Positions 8,669 to 18,308 of a stretch of 64,000 bases of DNA are shown here, piece by piece. Each line of letters begins with the position of its first letter. The first letter of the stretch is position 1. Under the pieces are notes generated by a model that saw only the letters and a program-made list of their open reading frames with translations, was not told where the DNA came from and ran no database searches. The position numbers and the translations under genes were made by a program. The stretch covers positions 1 through 64,000 of the forward strand of contig JAFQXV010000003.1 in assembly GCA_017406775.1 (NCBI GenBank), given 5' to 3'. Origin of the DNA: Candidatus Saccharimonadota bacterium. Lineage in GTDB: Bacteria > Patescibacteriota > Saccharimonadia > Saccharimonadales > Saccharimonadaceae.

Positions 8669-9631
8669 TTAAAACTCCCTCAAGAAATTTAAATTACCAG
8701 ATTCAAAGAATCTCACATCACCAAGCCCATATTTAAGCATCACTAAACGATCGATTCCTCCACCCCAAGCAAAGCCATGATAAACAGTCGGATCAATTCC
8801 AGCCATTTTAAGTACGTTGGGATGAATCATGCCACAACCAAGCATCTCAAGATAATCGCCTTTTTTACCGCCTAAAGTTTTTGGTTTTTCAATCATAAAT
8901 TCCAAGCTCGGCTCCGTAAACGGAAAATACCCCGGTTGCGTCCTAATGTTTAATTTTTGCCCGTAATATTTCTCAAAAAATTCTCTTAAAATCCCCAACA
9001 TATCGCCCATGGTACAAGTCTTGGATACATATACACCCTCACATTGATAAAAGGTATGTTCGTGCGTGGCATCTACGTCTTCATTCCTAAAAACTCTACC
9101 CGGAACAACTACAGAAATAGCCTTCCCTTCATCTAGATTATGTTTGTACTTTTTTAGTACCCGGTGCTGCATAGTAGAGGTATGTGCAGGCGGGATCAGT
9201 CCTTCCTCGGTCCTAAACGTATCATAGCCATCACGTGCTGGATGCTCCTTCACAAAATTTAAACTGTCAAACATATGAAATTCGTCATCCAATTGCCTGG
9301 ATTCCATCACGTCAAAGCCCATCATCTGATAAATTTCTATAACTTGATCCAGCTCCGTCATCAATGGATGCTTGGAACCTAAATCTGCAGGATAAAACTC
9401 TGGCATAGCTTCGTTGTTTGCAGAAAAAGCCGTAACATCGATTGGCTCAACCTCTTGATTTATTTTAGCATCTTCTGACGCCTTAATTTGATCTAGAATA
9501 TTTTGTTTTTCTTGGTTAAGTTTCCGCCCAAACTCCCCTCTTTTATCGCTAGGAATATCACGAATCTTGGCGTACTCCGCATTAAGTTTATTTAGTGCTT
9601 TTTTTAACTCACTAATTTTATCCTGTTCCAT
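8669..9631 (-). CDS. pheS: Phenylalanyl-tRNA synthetase alpha subunit
   Basis: Catalytic chain of PheRS. It has an N-terminal coiled coil (about residues 1-50) and a class II core with motif 2 (VFRNEDVDATHEHTFYQCEG) and motif 3 (GFAWGGGIDRLVMLKYG). I place the start at the ATG at 9631: the TATAAT box occupies 9641-9646, and the other in-frame ATG (9640) abuts it directly, so it could not be on a transcript from that promoter. This start leaves 9 nt, that is, a leaderless or nearly leaderless mRNA. Confidence 0.95.
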   Translation of the reverse strand: MEQDKISELKKALNKLNAEYAKIRDIPSDKRGEFGRKLNQEKQNILDQIKASEDAKINQEVEPIDVTAFSANNEAMPEFYPADLGSKHPLMTELDQVIEIYQMMGFDVMESRQLDDEFHMFDSLNFVKEHPARDGYDTFRTEEGLIPPAHTSTMQHRVLKKYKHNLDEGKAISVVVPGRVFRNEDVDATHEHTFYQCEGVYVSKTCTMGDMLGILREFFEKYYGQKLNIRTQPGYFPFTEPSLEFMIEKPKTLGGKKGDYLEMLGCGMIHPNVLKMAGIDPTVYHGFAWGGGIDRLVMLKYGLGDVRFFESGNLNFLREF

Positions 9632-9689
9632 ATACTCCATATTATACCCCTAATTGACTTTTTAATCAAAGTATGATATAATTATAATA

Positions 9690-12317
9690 TTACGCTATCT
9701 GGTTGCGTTCTCTTAAATCGGAAAATTCTACTTTCCCGCGCCAAAAACAATAAACATTTTCTTTAACTTGCGAATCTTCTACTATTAACGCAGGCTCTTC
9801 GATATTTATTAAAGGCCGTGCAAATGCGTATCTAAGCCCAGGATTATAATTGGCGACATAGGATAAATACGCTGCATAATTTAAAGCAATTTCCGCTTCC
9901 GCTTTTGTCATGCCAGACATCCTAGCAATTTTACCAGCCGCCGATTCATCCTTAGGATGCACAGCATAATAAGCTTCGCGCGCCCTAGAAACACTACTTT
10001 GAGATTCTGAAATCAAAGCATAGACTGTATCATAAAGTACATAACCAGAAAATTGTTCCATAGTTGATTTGTCAGGATTAGAATCGCTCAGGGTATATTT
10101 TGAACCGGTAGCAATGCCCTCGTCAACGTTGTTACAAGCCTGATAGATGCCAAAGAATTTAGAAATACTATCGACAATACTATTACTTTCACCGCGCACC
10201 TCCTCACACACCGATGCGCTTTTTACCCCAACAGTAACGTCTCTACCCATACCATATTTTCTAAACTGATCAAGCCCTCCATCAGAAGCTATGTTGTCGC
10301 CATCCAAATTACTACCCAACATCTCCTGCCATTGAGATTTAGTGTACTGCATGTATTTAGTGCTTATTGTATTATGGGAATTGCAGTACAAATCGCCCTC
10401 AACGTTTGCCGCACGTTTAACCGTGGCACACTCTCCTGCTAGAGCAGTGTATTTTTGATCGTCAGCAGACACATTACCAAACATATCGTTAACCGACGCA
10501 CCAGCCAAATCAACCGCTGCACCCGCAATAGAAACCAAACCTACACTGCCGTTATTTGACGCTGTATGCTTAATTAGCATTTGAGCAAAGCCGTACGCCA
10601 AGCTACCTAAAAATGTATTTGGCGATGATAAATCAAAAGGACTCTTAGACGCCCTGTCTGCTTCAATTTTACGGTTAAGTGCAATATTTACTTCTTTTTG
10701 ATAATTAGCAATCGTAGCGGAATCAGAAGGCATTGCGCCCAAAGTTCTAGCATTAATGGTGTTAGACAAATAAGATCCGCCCTCCACAACCCTATTGCCA
10801 CCAACCACACTGCTAAATAGAGCGTCGTCAAAATCTGCTGTCGCCATTTCAACGCTTCCTCTAGCCCTATCAAGCACATCACTATTAACGTTTCCATCAC
10901 CCTTACCGATTGTAATACTGGAAGAGGAACGATCCGTTTCTACAGTGGTGCCAGTGATCGTATCATTATCCATGGTGTCAGTCGATAATAGCACCCGATC
11001 TCGAGAAAAATTATTAGCTTCTCTAGTTGAATATCCCCCTCCAGATACTGCCGCTGCAAAATTAGTGGTTTCCAAAATTGATTTATTCACCGTTGTACGC
11101 TCTTGAGTATTAACATCCGTATAGCTAACTTCTGTAGGTGTAGAAAGTACCGCCATCACCTGGTTAACAGGGCCACTACCATCAATCCTTGCCCGCTGGA
11201 TAGGCTCTTCGATTGCCAAAAAAGCACTTGCCGCCTGCTGCGGCTCCGCCGAAGAAATCGCCGCATTAAGAAGCTGCGTTGCATTATTAGTTCTACCGAC
11301 ACTACGCAATGAATCAATATCTTCGGCGGATAAGCCTACGCCCTCATCACAATCACCCCCCTCTTCACCAACGCCGCCACTACATCCTGCCATCGTTGCC
11401 GCCCCCACTTTTTTTAGACTTTTCGTCAAAATAGTATTAAAACTTTCCTGGTCAGCTTCCTCATCACCAGAAGATTCCCACCCATTAAAAGCCCCCCTGC
11501 TTAACCCTAAATCTTTATACACCTCATTCACGTCATTACCATAATAAAATCTAGCAGACACATCTAACGCATCTGAGTATGCTGCGTACATTTTAGGGTT
11601 AGACTCCACTGTTGCCACGATATCACTTGCATTTACAACCTGATTATCAAACAAAAGCGCCAACTCTCCATCTGCACCATGCCTGTAAAAATCAAGTCCC
11701 GAAGCAGCCACTTCATAAGTATTATCAATATTAGCAATAAAACTATTAGTCTTAATAAAATCCCCAGATGCAGTAACTTGACCAACCGTAATACCGTTTT
11801 TAGCAAGATCGTCCGCAAACCCACGCGGGACTTCGCCGCTCGCTGCCATTTCAGATAAAATATTTAATCCTTGAGATTCAATAATAGCAATGGTTCCAGT
11901 AAATCCTAAAGATTCCTGCAAATTATAGTCAATCGCACCAATCATAAACATCGGCGCTCCAAGCATTATTACCGGAACTAAGGCTAACAATGCACCACCT
12001 ACGCCAATCAAAGGCAAAGCCTTCTTTAGTCCAAATTTACCCTTTTTCTTGGTATTTTCCGAAATATTACTGCTTAAATTTTTGCCTACCGTATTACGCC
12101 AACCAGCACTACCCCCCTTAGCTTCGCCCGCAGCTGCGTTCACATCCTTAATCGCATTTTTTTCGGCATCTTTAAATGTCGATGCAGCGCCCACATTCTT
12201 ATCGACTTCATTAATACGAGTTCCCTTACCCTCATCACCCCCCGGCCTGATAGAACGCCTTTCCGATTCCGTAATCGGATTTGATTTTTTACTTGGACTT
12301 ATTGCGCCATTTTCCAT
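9690..12317 (-). CDS. Large exported or membrane protein of unknown function
   Basis: Unrecognised 875-residue protein. The first about 95 residues are polar and basic (cytoplasmic), then a hydrophobic region near 98-130 (GVGGALLALVPVIMLGAPMF) should span the membrane. The remaining about 740 residues are Ser/Ala/Asp-rich with few strongly hydrophobic stretches, and hold several cysteines (for example CSGGVGEEGGDC, and pairs near 635-650), which suits an extracytoplasmic location with disulfides. It forms a single unit with its own TACTAT box (12325-12330) 7 nt before the ATG. A small transmembrane protein gene lies immediately upstream. A role in a secretion or attachment apparatus is possible, but no domain was recognised. 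Confidence 0.75.
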   Translation of the reverse strand: MENGAISPSKKSNPITESERRSIRPGGDEGKGTRINEVDKNVGAASTFKDAEKNAIKDVNAAAGEAKGGSAGWRNTVGKNLSSNISENTKKKGKFGLKKALPLIGVGGALLALVPVIMLGAPMFMIGAIDYNLQESLGFTGTIAIIESQGLNILSEMAASGEVPRGFADDLAKNGITVGQVTASGDFIKTNSFIANIDNTYEVAASGLDFYRHGADGELALLFDNQVVNASDIVATVESNPKMYAAYSDALDVSARFYYGNDVNEVYKDLGLSRGAFNGWESSGDEEADQESFNTILTKSLKKVGAATMAGCSGGVGEEGGDCDEGVGLSAEDIDSLRSVGRTNNATQLLNAAISSAEPQQAASAFLAIEEPIQRARIDGSGPVNQVMAVLSTPTEVSYTDVNTQERTTVNKSILETTNFAAAVSGGGYSTREANNFSRDRVLLSTDTMDNDTITGTTVETDRSSSSITIGKGDGNVNSDVLDRARGSVEMATADFDDALFSSVVGGNRVVEGGSYLSNTINARTLGAMPSDSATIANYQKEVNIALNRKIEADRASKSPFDLSSPNTFLGSLAYGFAQMLIKHTASNNGSVGLVSIAGAAVDLAGASVNDMFGNVSADDQKYTALAGECATVKRAANVEGDLYCNSHNTISTKYMQYTKSQWQEMLGSNLDGDNIASDGGLDQFRKYGMGRDVTVGVKSASVCEEVRGESNSIVDSISKFFGIYQACNNVDEGIATGSKYTLSDSNPDKSTMEQFSGYVLYDTVYALISESQSSVSRAREAYYAVHPKDESAAGKIARMSGMTKAEAEIALNYAAYLSYVANYNPGLRYAFARPLINIEEPALIVEDSQVKENVYCFWRGKVEFSDLRERNQIA

Positions 12318-12349
12318 ATTATATATAGTATATCACTTAAGATTATTTT

Positions 12350-12583
12350 TTAAAACGCGAAAATCGATATTAATGATAAAATAGCTAACACAATCAACAC
12401 AATCCACACCCATCCAAATTTGCTCGTCTTCTTTAGATCCTTTAGATAAGCCGCGTCCTCCGCTAGGTCAGGATCTTCCGCCTCCGTACGAGAATTACCG
12501 CTTAACTTTGATCTTAAATCGGCATCTATGCGCCTAGACAGTTCATTATCTTGACTATTTTCTTTGTTTACAATTACACCCAT
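12350..12583 (-). CDS. Small single-pass membrane protein
   Basis: 77 residues: a charged N-terminal half, then one transmembrane helix (about 55-76, WVWIVLIVLAILSLISIFAF) ending at the C-terminus, as in a tail-anchored protein. An AGGAAA ribosome-binding site precedes the ATG and a TATAAT box lies upstream, diverging from the aquaporin promoter. It precedes the 875-residue exported protein in the same direction, so the two may act together. No family recognised. Confidence 0.65.
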   Translation of the reverse strand: MGVIVNKENSQDNELSRRIDADLRSKLSGNSRTEAEDPDLAEDAAYLKDLKKTSKFGWVWIVLIVLAILSLISIFAF

Positions 12584-12671
12584 TATTTTTCCTAAATAAG
12601 TTAATAACTTTTTTATTATATCATAGAAAAATGTGCTATAATGGCATAAATATTATTTAAGGAGGTCAAAA
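12584..12671. promoter_or_regulatory. Divergent promoter region between small TM protein and aquaporin
   Basis: On the plus strand, TATAAT lies near 12635-12640 and an AAGGAGG ribosome-binding site near 12659-12665 serves the aquaporin. On the minus strand another TATAAT (about 12615-12620) serves the 77-residue protein. The two promoters overlap, so their activities may influence each other. Confidence 0.6.
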
Positions 12672-13592
12672 ATGGCGACTAAAAAGTCGAAGACGTCAAA
12701 GAAGTCCCCAAAAACTTCAACGACAAAACCCAAAACTGCCACGAAAACTGCGAAAAAACCAGAACTCGAGGCCATTAAAACCAGCACGGTTGAGCAAAAA
12801 CCAACCGAATCTAAAAAATTATTTAGCGGATTTTTTGCTCGCAAATATGAGGAGAAAGAAAGTATCCTCACTATATTCAAAAACCATAAATTCTACGGCG
12901 CATTAATCGGTGAGGCAATTGGTACCATGATGCTTGCGCTTTTGCTTTTCTCCCTCTTTTTGATGGGGATTGCGAATGTTGCTACTTACGCCTTTGCATT
13001 TGTAGCAGTGCTCGTTGCGGTATACGCCTTTTCTGGCGCTTGCCTTAACCCAATCATCACGGTTGGCATGATGGCTAGCCGCCGCATTTCAGTCATCCGC
13101 GGCGTAATGTATATCATTGCCGAAATTATTGGTGCCTGGCTCGGTTGGCTAATCTTTAATGCCTTCCATCTTGCCGGCGGAGAAACCGCATACGATGTAC
13201 CAGCTGTTTCCGAACTTGCCGAAGGCACTTTCTGGCCAATCGCCCTAGTAGAGTTGCTTGGCGCAGCTATAATTGCATTCTTCTATGCTCGCGCCATTAA
13301 ATACAAACGTAGTGTATTTACCTTTGCTGCCGTAGTTGCAGGCGGTCTTGGTCTAGCTACTGTAGTAGGCTATGTTGTCTCCGCGGCTTTCCTCGGCGCT
13401 AACAATAATTTTGTCTATAACCCAGCTGTAGCATTAATGATGAAAATCTTCCCATCTTCCGGCGAAAACTTCGGCCAAATCATGGGCGGTATTATGCAAA
13501 CTCTATCCATCTACGCAATCATCCCGATGATCGGTGGCGTACTCGGGTTCTGTTTGTCAGATACTACTGCTAGATTAGTAGAAGAGGAATAA
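12672..13592 (+). CDS. Aquaporin-like MIP-family channel
   Basis: Membrane channel of the major intrinsic protein family, likely for water or small solutes. The first about 60 residues are Lys/Thr-rich and cytoplasmic, an unusual extension. Six transmembrane helices follow from about residue 75. The first half-helix has SGACLNPI (NPI at 126-128) where the family has SGAHxNPA, and the second has the canonical NPA (250-252). The changed first motif (Cys for His, Ile for Ala) may alter selectivity. The gene has a strong Shine-Dalgarno and a terminator just after the stop. It stands alone on the plus strand. Confidence 0.85.
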   Translation: MATKKSKTSKKSPKTSTTKPKTATKTAKKPELEAIKTSTVEQKPTESKKLFSGFFARKYEEKESILTIFKNHKFYGALIGEAIGTMMLALLLFSLFLMGIANVATYAFAFVAVLVAVYAFSGACLNPIITVGMMASRRISVIRGVMYIIAEIIGAWLGWLIFNAFHLAGGETAYDVPAVSELAEGTFWPIALVELLGAAIIAFFYARAIKYKRSVFTFAAVVAGGLGLATVVGYVVSAAFLGANNNFVYNPAVALMMKIFPSSGENFGQIMGGIMQTLSIYAIIPMIGGVLGFCLSDTTARLVEEE

Positions 13593-13602
13593 TCATACGC
13601 AC

Positions 13603-13634
13603 AAAAATAGCTCCCGTTACGGGAGCTATTTTTT
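13603..13634. terminator. Bidirectional terminator between aquaporin and metG
   Basis: Stem AAAAATAGCTCCC / GGGAGCTATTTTT with a GTTAC loop. T-runs are present on both strands, and the hairpin overlaps the metG stop codon. The two genes converge here. Confidence 0.9.
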
Positions 13635-15048
13635 ATTGTTTAGGAAACAAAGGTTGAGCCGGCGAGGTAATCTCTCCGCTAGTAAAAATTTGATCCACTT
13701 TTTTAGTAGCACCAGGCAAAAATGGAGATAGTAAAAAGTTACATTCCACCAAATCAGCAGCCAAACTTTGTAGGCAATCGCTTAATTTATCAACTTCACC
13801 GTTCTTAGCTAGCATCCATGGCTTTTCGTCATCAATACGTTTATTAATTTTTTGCACCTTTTCCCAAACCCATGCAAATGCATCCGAAAATCTAAACTCA
13901 TCCATCAACTTCTTATATTCAGTCGGCATTTCAGTCGTTACGCTTATCATTTTTACCTTATTTTTAGACATCATCACGGAAAGTCTTTGCACTAAATTGC
14001 CAAAGTCATTAGCAAGCTCGTTATTATAAGCATTATTAAATTTTTCCCAAGTAAAATCTGCATCCGCAAAAGTATCCACGTGCTTTAGGAAAAAGTACCT
14101 AAACGCATCTACTCCATAACGATCGATTAGCTCCACTGGGTCAACTACATTTCCAATCGACTTCGACATTTTTTGCCCATCCGCTAGAACCATTCCGTGC
14201 GATACTATATTTTTAGGTAAGGGCAAGCCCAATCCAAGCAACATTGCCGGCCAAATAATCGCGTGAAAACGCAAAATATCCTTACCAACGAATTGTGCAG
14301 CTGCCGGCCACCAAACACTGATATCTGTTTCGGGATACCCTAAAACCGTAATATAATTAGACAAAGCGTCTAACCATACATACATAGTTTGGTTATCGTC
14401 ATCAGGAACTGGTACGCCCCAAGTTAACTGACTCTTAGGCCTAGAAATCGATACATCAGGAGAGTCTTCTAATAACTTTAAAATTTCTTTTTTTCTAAAT
14501 TCTGGCAAAATCCGCATTTCATCATTTATGATTGCGTTGCGAATTTTTTCTTTGAAATCTGAAATTTTAAAATAATAATTTTCTTCCTTTAATTTTTCGT
14601 ACGGTTTTTGATGATCGGGGCAAACTCCATTATTTTCGTCATATTCTTTCTGCGTAATAAATCTTTCACACCCCGTACAATACCAACCCTCATATTTTTC
14701 TAAATAAATATGATCTTTAAGCTTTAACCAAATTTCTTGAACTCTTTTTTGATGAGCTGCGTCAGACGTTCGCACATAATCACTATAAGAAACATCTAAT
14801 TTAGAGATAAAATCCTGGAACTTGCGAGCGTTTGCATCAACATATTCCTGTACTGGAACACCCAGTTCCTTAGCCTTTTGAAATATTTTCCCGCCATGCT
14901 CATCCGCACCCGCCTGCATCTTTACTTCATCGCCCAATAATTTATAGTACCGTGCACATACATCAGCCAAACAATAATCCATTGCATGCCCAATATGAGG
15001 CACACCATTCACATACGGAATCGCCGTAGTAATATACTTTTGAGTCAT
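13633..15048 (-). CDS. metG: Methionyl-tRNA synthetase
   Basis: Charges tRNA-Met. The class I signature is visible as PHIGH (residues 17-21) and KMSKS in DGQKMSKSIGN. A zinc-binding pair is represented by CTGCERF and a later CPDHQ. The anticodon-binding helical domain forms the C-terminal third. Length 471 is short because the C-terminal dimerisation (EMAP-like) domain is absent, as in many small genomes. It follows the proline-rich protein gene by 9 nt and is probably cotranscribed. Confidence 0.96.
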   Translation of the reverse strand: MTQKYITTAIPYVNGVPHIGHAMDYCLADVCARYYKLLGDEVKMQAGADEHGGKIFQKAKELGVPVQEYVDANARKFQDFISKLDVSYSDYVRTSDAAHQKRVQEIWLKLKDHIYLEKYEGWYCTGCERFITQKEYDENNGVCPDHQKPYEKLKEENYYFKISDFKEKIRNAIINDEMRILPEFRKKEILKLLEDSPDVSISRPKSQLTWGVPVPDDDNQTMYVWLDALSNYITVLGYPETDISVWWPAAAQFVGKDILRFHAIIWPAMLLGLGLPLPKNIVSHGMVLADGQKMSKSIGNVVDPVELIDRYGVDAFRYFFLKHVDTFADADFTWEKFNNAYNNELANDFGNLVQRLSVMMSKNKVKMISVTTEMPTEYKKLMDEFRFSDAFAWVWEKVQKINKRIDDEKPWMLAKNGEVDKLSDCLQSLAADLVECNFLLSPFLPGATKKVDQIFTSGEITSPAQPLFPKQ

Positions 15049-15057
15049 AAAAATATT

Positions 15058-16293
15058 CTATAATTCTTCGCAGGTAAAGTCAAGTTCCTGGTATCTGGCA
15101 CGAATTCCGTTTAGAGTCAAATCTACTGTGCCATCACTATTTACTGGCAAGAAATAGTTTGCCGCACTTTCAGAAGTTAAGTTTTCTGCCTCAGCCTCTT
15201 CAACGTCCGTACTTACAGGCTCGTTTTCCGTAGCATGCTCATCCGCATACACAATTGACCTTACTAAAGAAACTTTCGATAACAAATCTGTAGCATTATT
15301 AAATTCCGCACTAATCGCAAAGGAACCGGAAACTGCATCACTATGATTAATTAATTCTTCGGCAGTCATATTTCTAGTACAACTTAAAGTCTCTACATCG
15401 GAAGATGTAACAGACGAATCATTAGCTTCAGTGTCGCCACTGTTAGTGTTTGTATCGATAGAACTGTTCGAGTTGTTAGAAGAATTACTTGAGCTGCTAG
15501 AATTGCCCGATGGACTCGGTGTAGTTGGAGATGTTAGAAGTTGCATTATCAAAATCGCCGCAAGTGCAATCACTACCATTAGGGCAACTACGATAAGTGC
15601 GATTAAGGTCTTCTTACTGGTCTTTTTTCCCGCCGCATTTGGTTTGTCGTTAACTACAGCCGGATCGTTGAAGGAAACGCTTGGGGTTTTAGCATCCATT
15701 GGCACGCCACCAGTTGGCAAATCATTACTAATATCACTCGATGGTCCAGAAACCGCTGAACCAATCGAACCAGGTGCTGGAGCGGCAGCCTTCATCGGCG
15801 CCTTCAGTTCCTCTTCTACTGGATCTGGTAAAGGCGTTGGCTCTGGCCTTAAAATTGCATCCATCGCACCAATTCCACCCTGTGGTGCAATTGGATTTTG
15901 ATTAGGCCTAATAATGGGATTAACTGGTACAGTTTGACTATTCAGCATACCGCCTGCCATAACGGGAGTCGCTGAAGCAGCAGGAGACACAGGAGCAGAA
16001 GGAACTACAGGGGCAGACACGGGAGTGGAAGAAGCCCCTGGAGCAATAGGGGTCACCGGAGTAGTAGGATTTACTGGATTAGGAGAAGCTACTGGAGCAA
16101 TAGGAGCCGTCTGAGCAGCAGCCGACATAGTAGAAGTCGCCGCCATAGCTACATCGCCAGGTGTAGCTGAATTAGCTGGCTCAACCGGAGCCTCGGGCGC
16201 TGCTGGCTGAGGTGCTTCTGGTACAGGCGGAGCTACTGGCTCTGGATTTACCCCAGACGATGGGTTTGGTATTTGCGAATTTGTTGGATCCAT
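15058..16293 (-). CDS. Proline/alanine-rich single-pass membrane protein
   Basis: 411 residues. About 1-220 are a low-complexity Pro/Ala/Val/Thr-rich region without a signal peptide, presumably cytoplasmic. A Lys-rich start leads to one transmembrane helix (about 225-250, TLIALIVVALMVVIALAAIL). The outside part begins with a Ser/Asn linker and ends in a small domain (about 310-411) with two cysteines. The shape, a disordered Pro-rich cytoplasmic arm with a small external domain, is seen in envelope-spanning anchors, but no function can be assigned. A GAAGGAAA ribosome-binding site precedes the start. Confidence 0.7.
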   Translation of the reverse strand: MDPTNSQIPNPSSGVNPEPVAPPVPEAPQPAAPEAPVEPANSATPGDVAMAATSTMSAAAQTAPIAPVASPNPVNPTTPVTPIAPGASSTPVSAPVVPSAPVSPAASATPVMAGGMLNSQTVPVNPIIRPNQNPIAPQGGIGAMDAILRPEPTPLPDPVEEELKAPMKAAAPAPGSIGSAVSGPSSDISNDLPTGGVPMDAKTPSVSFNDPAVVNDKPNAAGKKTSKKTLIALIVVALMVVIALAAILIMQLLTSPTTPSPSGNSSSSSNSSNNSNSSIDTNTNSGDTEANDSSVTSSDVETLSCTRNMTAEELINHSDAVSGSFAISAEFNNATDLLSKVSLVRSIVYADEHATENEPVSTDVEEAEAENLTSESAANYFLPVNSDGTVDLTLNGIRARYQELDFTCEEL

Positions 16294-16371
16294 TTCTTTT
16301 CCTTCATTAAAATTAATATTCTTATGCTTAACTAAATTCTATCATAAATATTCACAATTACAAAATAATAA

Positions 16372-18243
16372 TTATCGGCCAGAAAATCCGCCACCACCGC
16401 CACCACCGCCGGAGAATCCACCACCTCCACCGCCAGAAAATCCAGAAGATGAGCCCCCTCCGGAACTAGACATCGTGCTCGCTGTCGTGGCATAAGAAGC
16501 CGCGTTGTTCAAACTTCTCGTAATATCCGATATTGCAAGCCCGGTCAATAAATAATCAGGTTCCTCAATTTCTTCCACCTGGCAATATTCCTTCATTTCG
16601 TTCATCCAACTTTCTTCTAACCCAAAAATCGCCGCATACGGTAGTAATTTTTCATACAACCTTACAATTCCCTCCGCCGTAACGTCTGCAGTTTCCACAC
16701 CTTGCAAAAATTTAATTCGCTCTGCTTCGGCCATCTCAATATATAGTCTCAGCCCATCCATATACTTAGCCAAATCCAAACCTTTTTTGGTATAACCTCT
16801 GTACCGCTTAATTTTTTGCGAAAAACTCACACAGATTATTACCGTAATAATAATCACCGCTAAACTAATAATGTAGAATTCCGATTCGAATACCAATAGT
16901 TGACCGTACGCGCTATCTAGGTCAAAGATATCTGCTATAAAAGACATTAAATACATCCCAATCATCCCCACCACAAATATTAACGCAATAGAAGAAGAAA
17001 TAATGCTAGATGGTCCGCCAGCTCTATTTTCGCCCATTGTGTATTTAGATTCCACCAGTCCATCATTTTTAAGCTTACCTAGAACCGTTTTATTCATCGA
17101 ATTTTTGAGTGAAATCAATTTGCTCGTTGCTGTATGCTTAACAATCTTAATCTCGTCCCCAGCTACTGGCGTTTCTCCATCATTTAAAATCGCTAGTAAA
17201 TTTAAGTATTCCGAAGAAACTCCGTTCAAGTCCAATACCAAAATACTCCACTTTTTCTTATCGATTTTTTTGATTTGAATGTTATGTTTCACAATTAGCT
17301 CCAAAAGCATCGCAACTTTAACATCCTTTTTATCGCCCAAATATAACTCCGCCGCTTCCGTCAAGCTGTAGTCTTTGTGCGGTTGATATTCTGGCCTATC
17401 AAATAACCCCTTATAGTAAGATTCGTTTTCCCTATTTTTAAGATATTTTCGCCAATAGATTACTATAAACACCACTGCTAATGCAATGACACCACCAGTC
17501 AGCCAGACATAAGTGTAATTAGAATCAGGACCTGGTACCACAAAACTATCAGGTTTAAGTTCTAGATCAAAAGTTAAATTTTCATAACTACCTAAATCTA
17601 CTGCCTTAAATTCTACCCCATCTTCAATCAGAGTAGTGCTACATCTAGATTGATCATTGTTGCCGTAAGCCCCTACGTAACACCAACTATCGCCAGTATA
17701 CACAGAAGGGTCCTCAAAATGTACTCTTGCCGTTACCGAATCGGTTTTTTGCCTCGACCCATTGCCGTTAGTATCCCAGTAAAGCTCTTGGTAGGTCCTG
17801 CTTCCCGTATCAAACTCTGTTACTACTTTACTAAATTTGTACTCAAAAGTAAATGTCTGTTCCCCAATTATATATTCTTCTGTACCAGTACAAACATTAT
17901 AGTAATCATTTTCTTTTTCTATACTATAAATCGGCTCTGGATTGCCATTACGAGTTAAAACAATATCATCCTTAGTTAATCTACTTAAAGTAATATTCTG
18001 CTTGTTTTTATTAGTAAAAGAAATCTGTCTACAAATACCTTTATTTTGAGGATAATTCGGGAAAACCGCCGTTACGCTTTCAATCACCTTAAGATGCGAC
18101 AACCCCTCCTCGTCTCTAGACAGATAATAGTCAGCCATAAAATCGCTAAAATAAAAATTGTCCACATCAAGAGCCGCAACAGGCTTAACTTGACAAATTA
18201 GCATAAGTATGATAAAATTAAAGACTAGACCTATTCTTCTCAT
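16372..18243 (-). CDS. DUF2207-type membrane protein with Gly-rich tail
   Basis: About 623 residues with a signal peptide, an extracytoplasmic beta-rich domain (to about residue 245), a transmembrane helix (VWLTGGVIALAVVFIVIYW), a cytoplasmic region, two further transmembrane helices near 410-470, and a C-terminal tail built of Ser-Gly and FSGGGGGG repeats. This is the layout of the DUF2207 (YciQ-like) family, whose function is not established. I start at the ATG at 18243: a TATAAT box (18250-18255) is 6 nt upstream, and the longer ATG at 18258 would lie inside that box. Confidence 0.85.
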   Translation of the reverse strand: MRRIGLVFNFIILMLICQVKPVAALDVDNFYFSDFMADYYLSRDEEGLSHLKVIESVTAVFPNYPQNKGICRQISFTNKNKQNITLSRLTKDDIVLTRNGNPEPIYSIEKENDYYNVCTGTEEYIIGEQTFTFEYKFSKVVTEFDTGSRTYQELYWDTNGNGSRQKTDSVTARVHFEDPSVYTGDSWCYVGAYGNNDQSRCSTTLIEDGVEFKAVDLGSYENLTFDLELKPDSFVVPGPDSNYTYVWLTGGVIALAVVFIVIYWRKYLKNRENESYYKGLFDRPEYQPHKDYSLTEAAELYLGDKKDVKVAMLLELIVKHNIQIKKIDKKKWSILVLDLNGVSSEYLNLLAILNDGETPVAGDEIKIVKHTATSKLISLKNSMNKTVLGKLKNDGLVESKYTMGENRAGGPSSIISSSIALIFVVGMIGMYLMSFIADIFDLDSAYGQLLVFESEFYIISLAVIIITVIICVSFSQKIKRYRGYTKKGLDLAKYMDGLRLYIEMAEAERIKFLQGVETADVTAEGIVRLYEKLLPYAAIFGLEESWMNEMKEYCQVEEIEEPDYLLTGLAISDITRSLNNAASYATTASTMSSSGGGSSSGFSGGGGGGFSGGGGGGGGFSGR

Positions 18244-18296
18244 ACCTTTATTATACATGATAAACTAAAAATCGCCATTCTTTTAACCGCTTATGC

Positions 18297-18302
18297 TATA
18301 AT
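18297..18302 (+). promoter_or_regulatory. -10 box of ldh
   Basis: TATAAT ends 6 nt before the ldh ATG, so the transcript is predicted to be leaderless. It diverges from the DUF2207 gene promoter at 18250-18255. Confidence 0.6.
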
Positions 18303-18308
18303 AAATGC

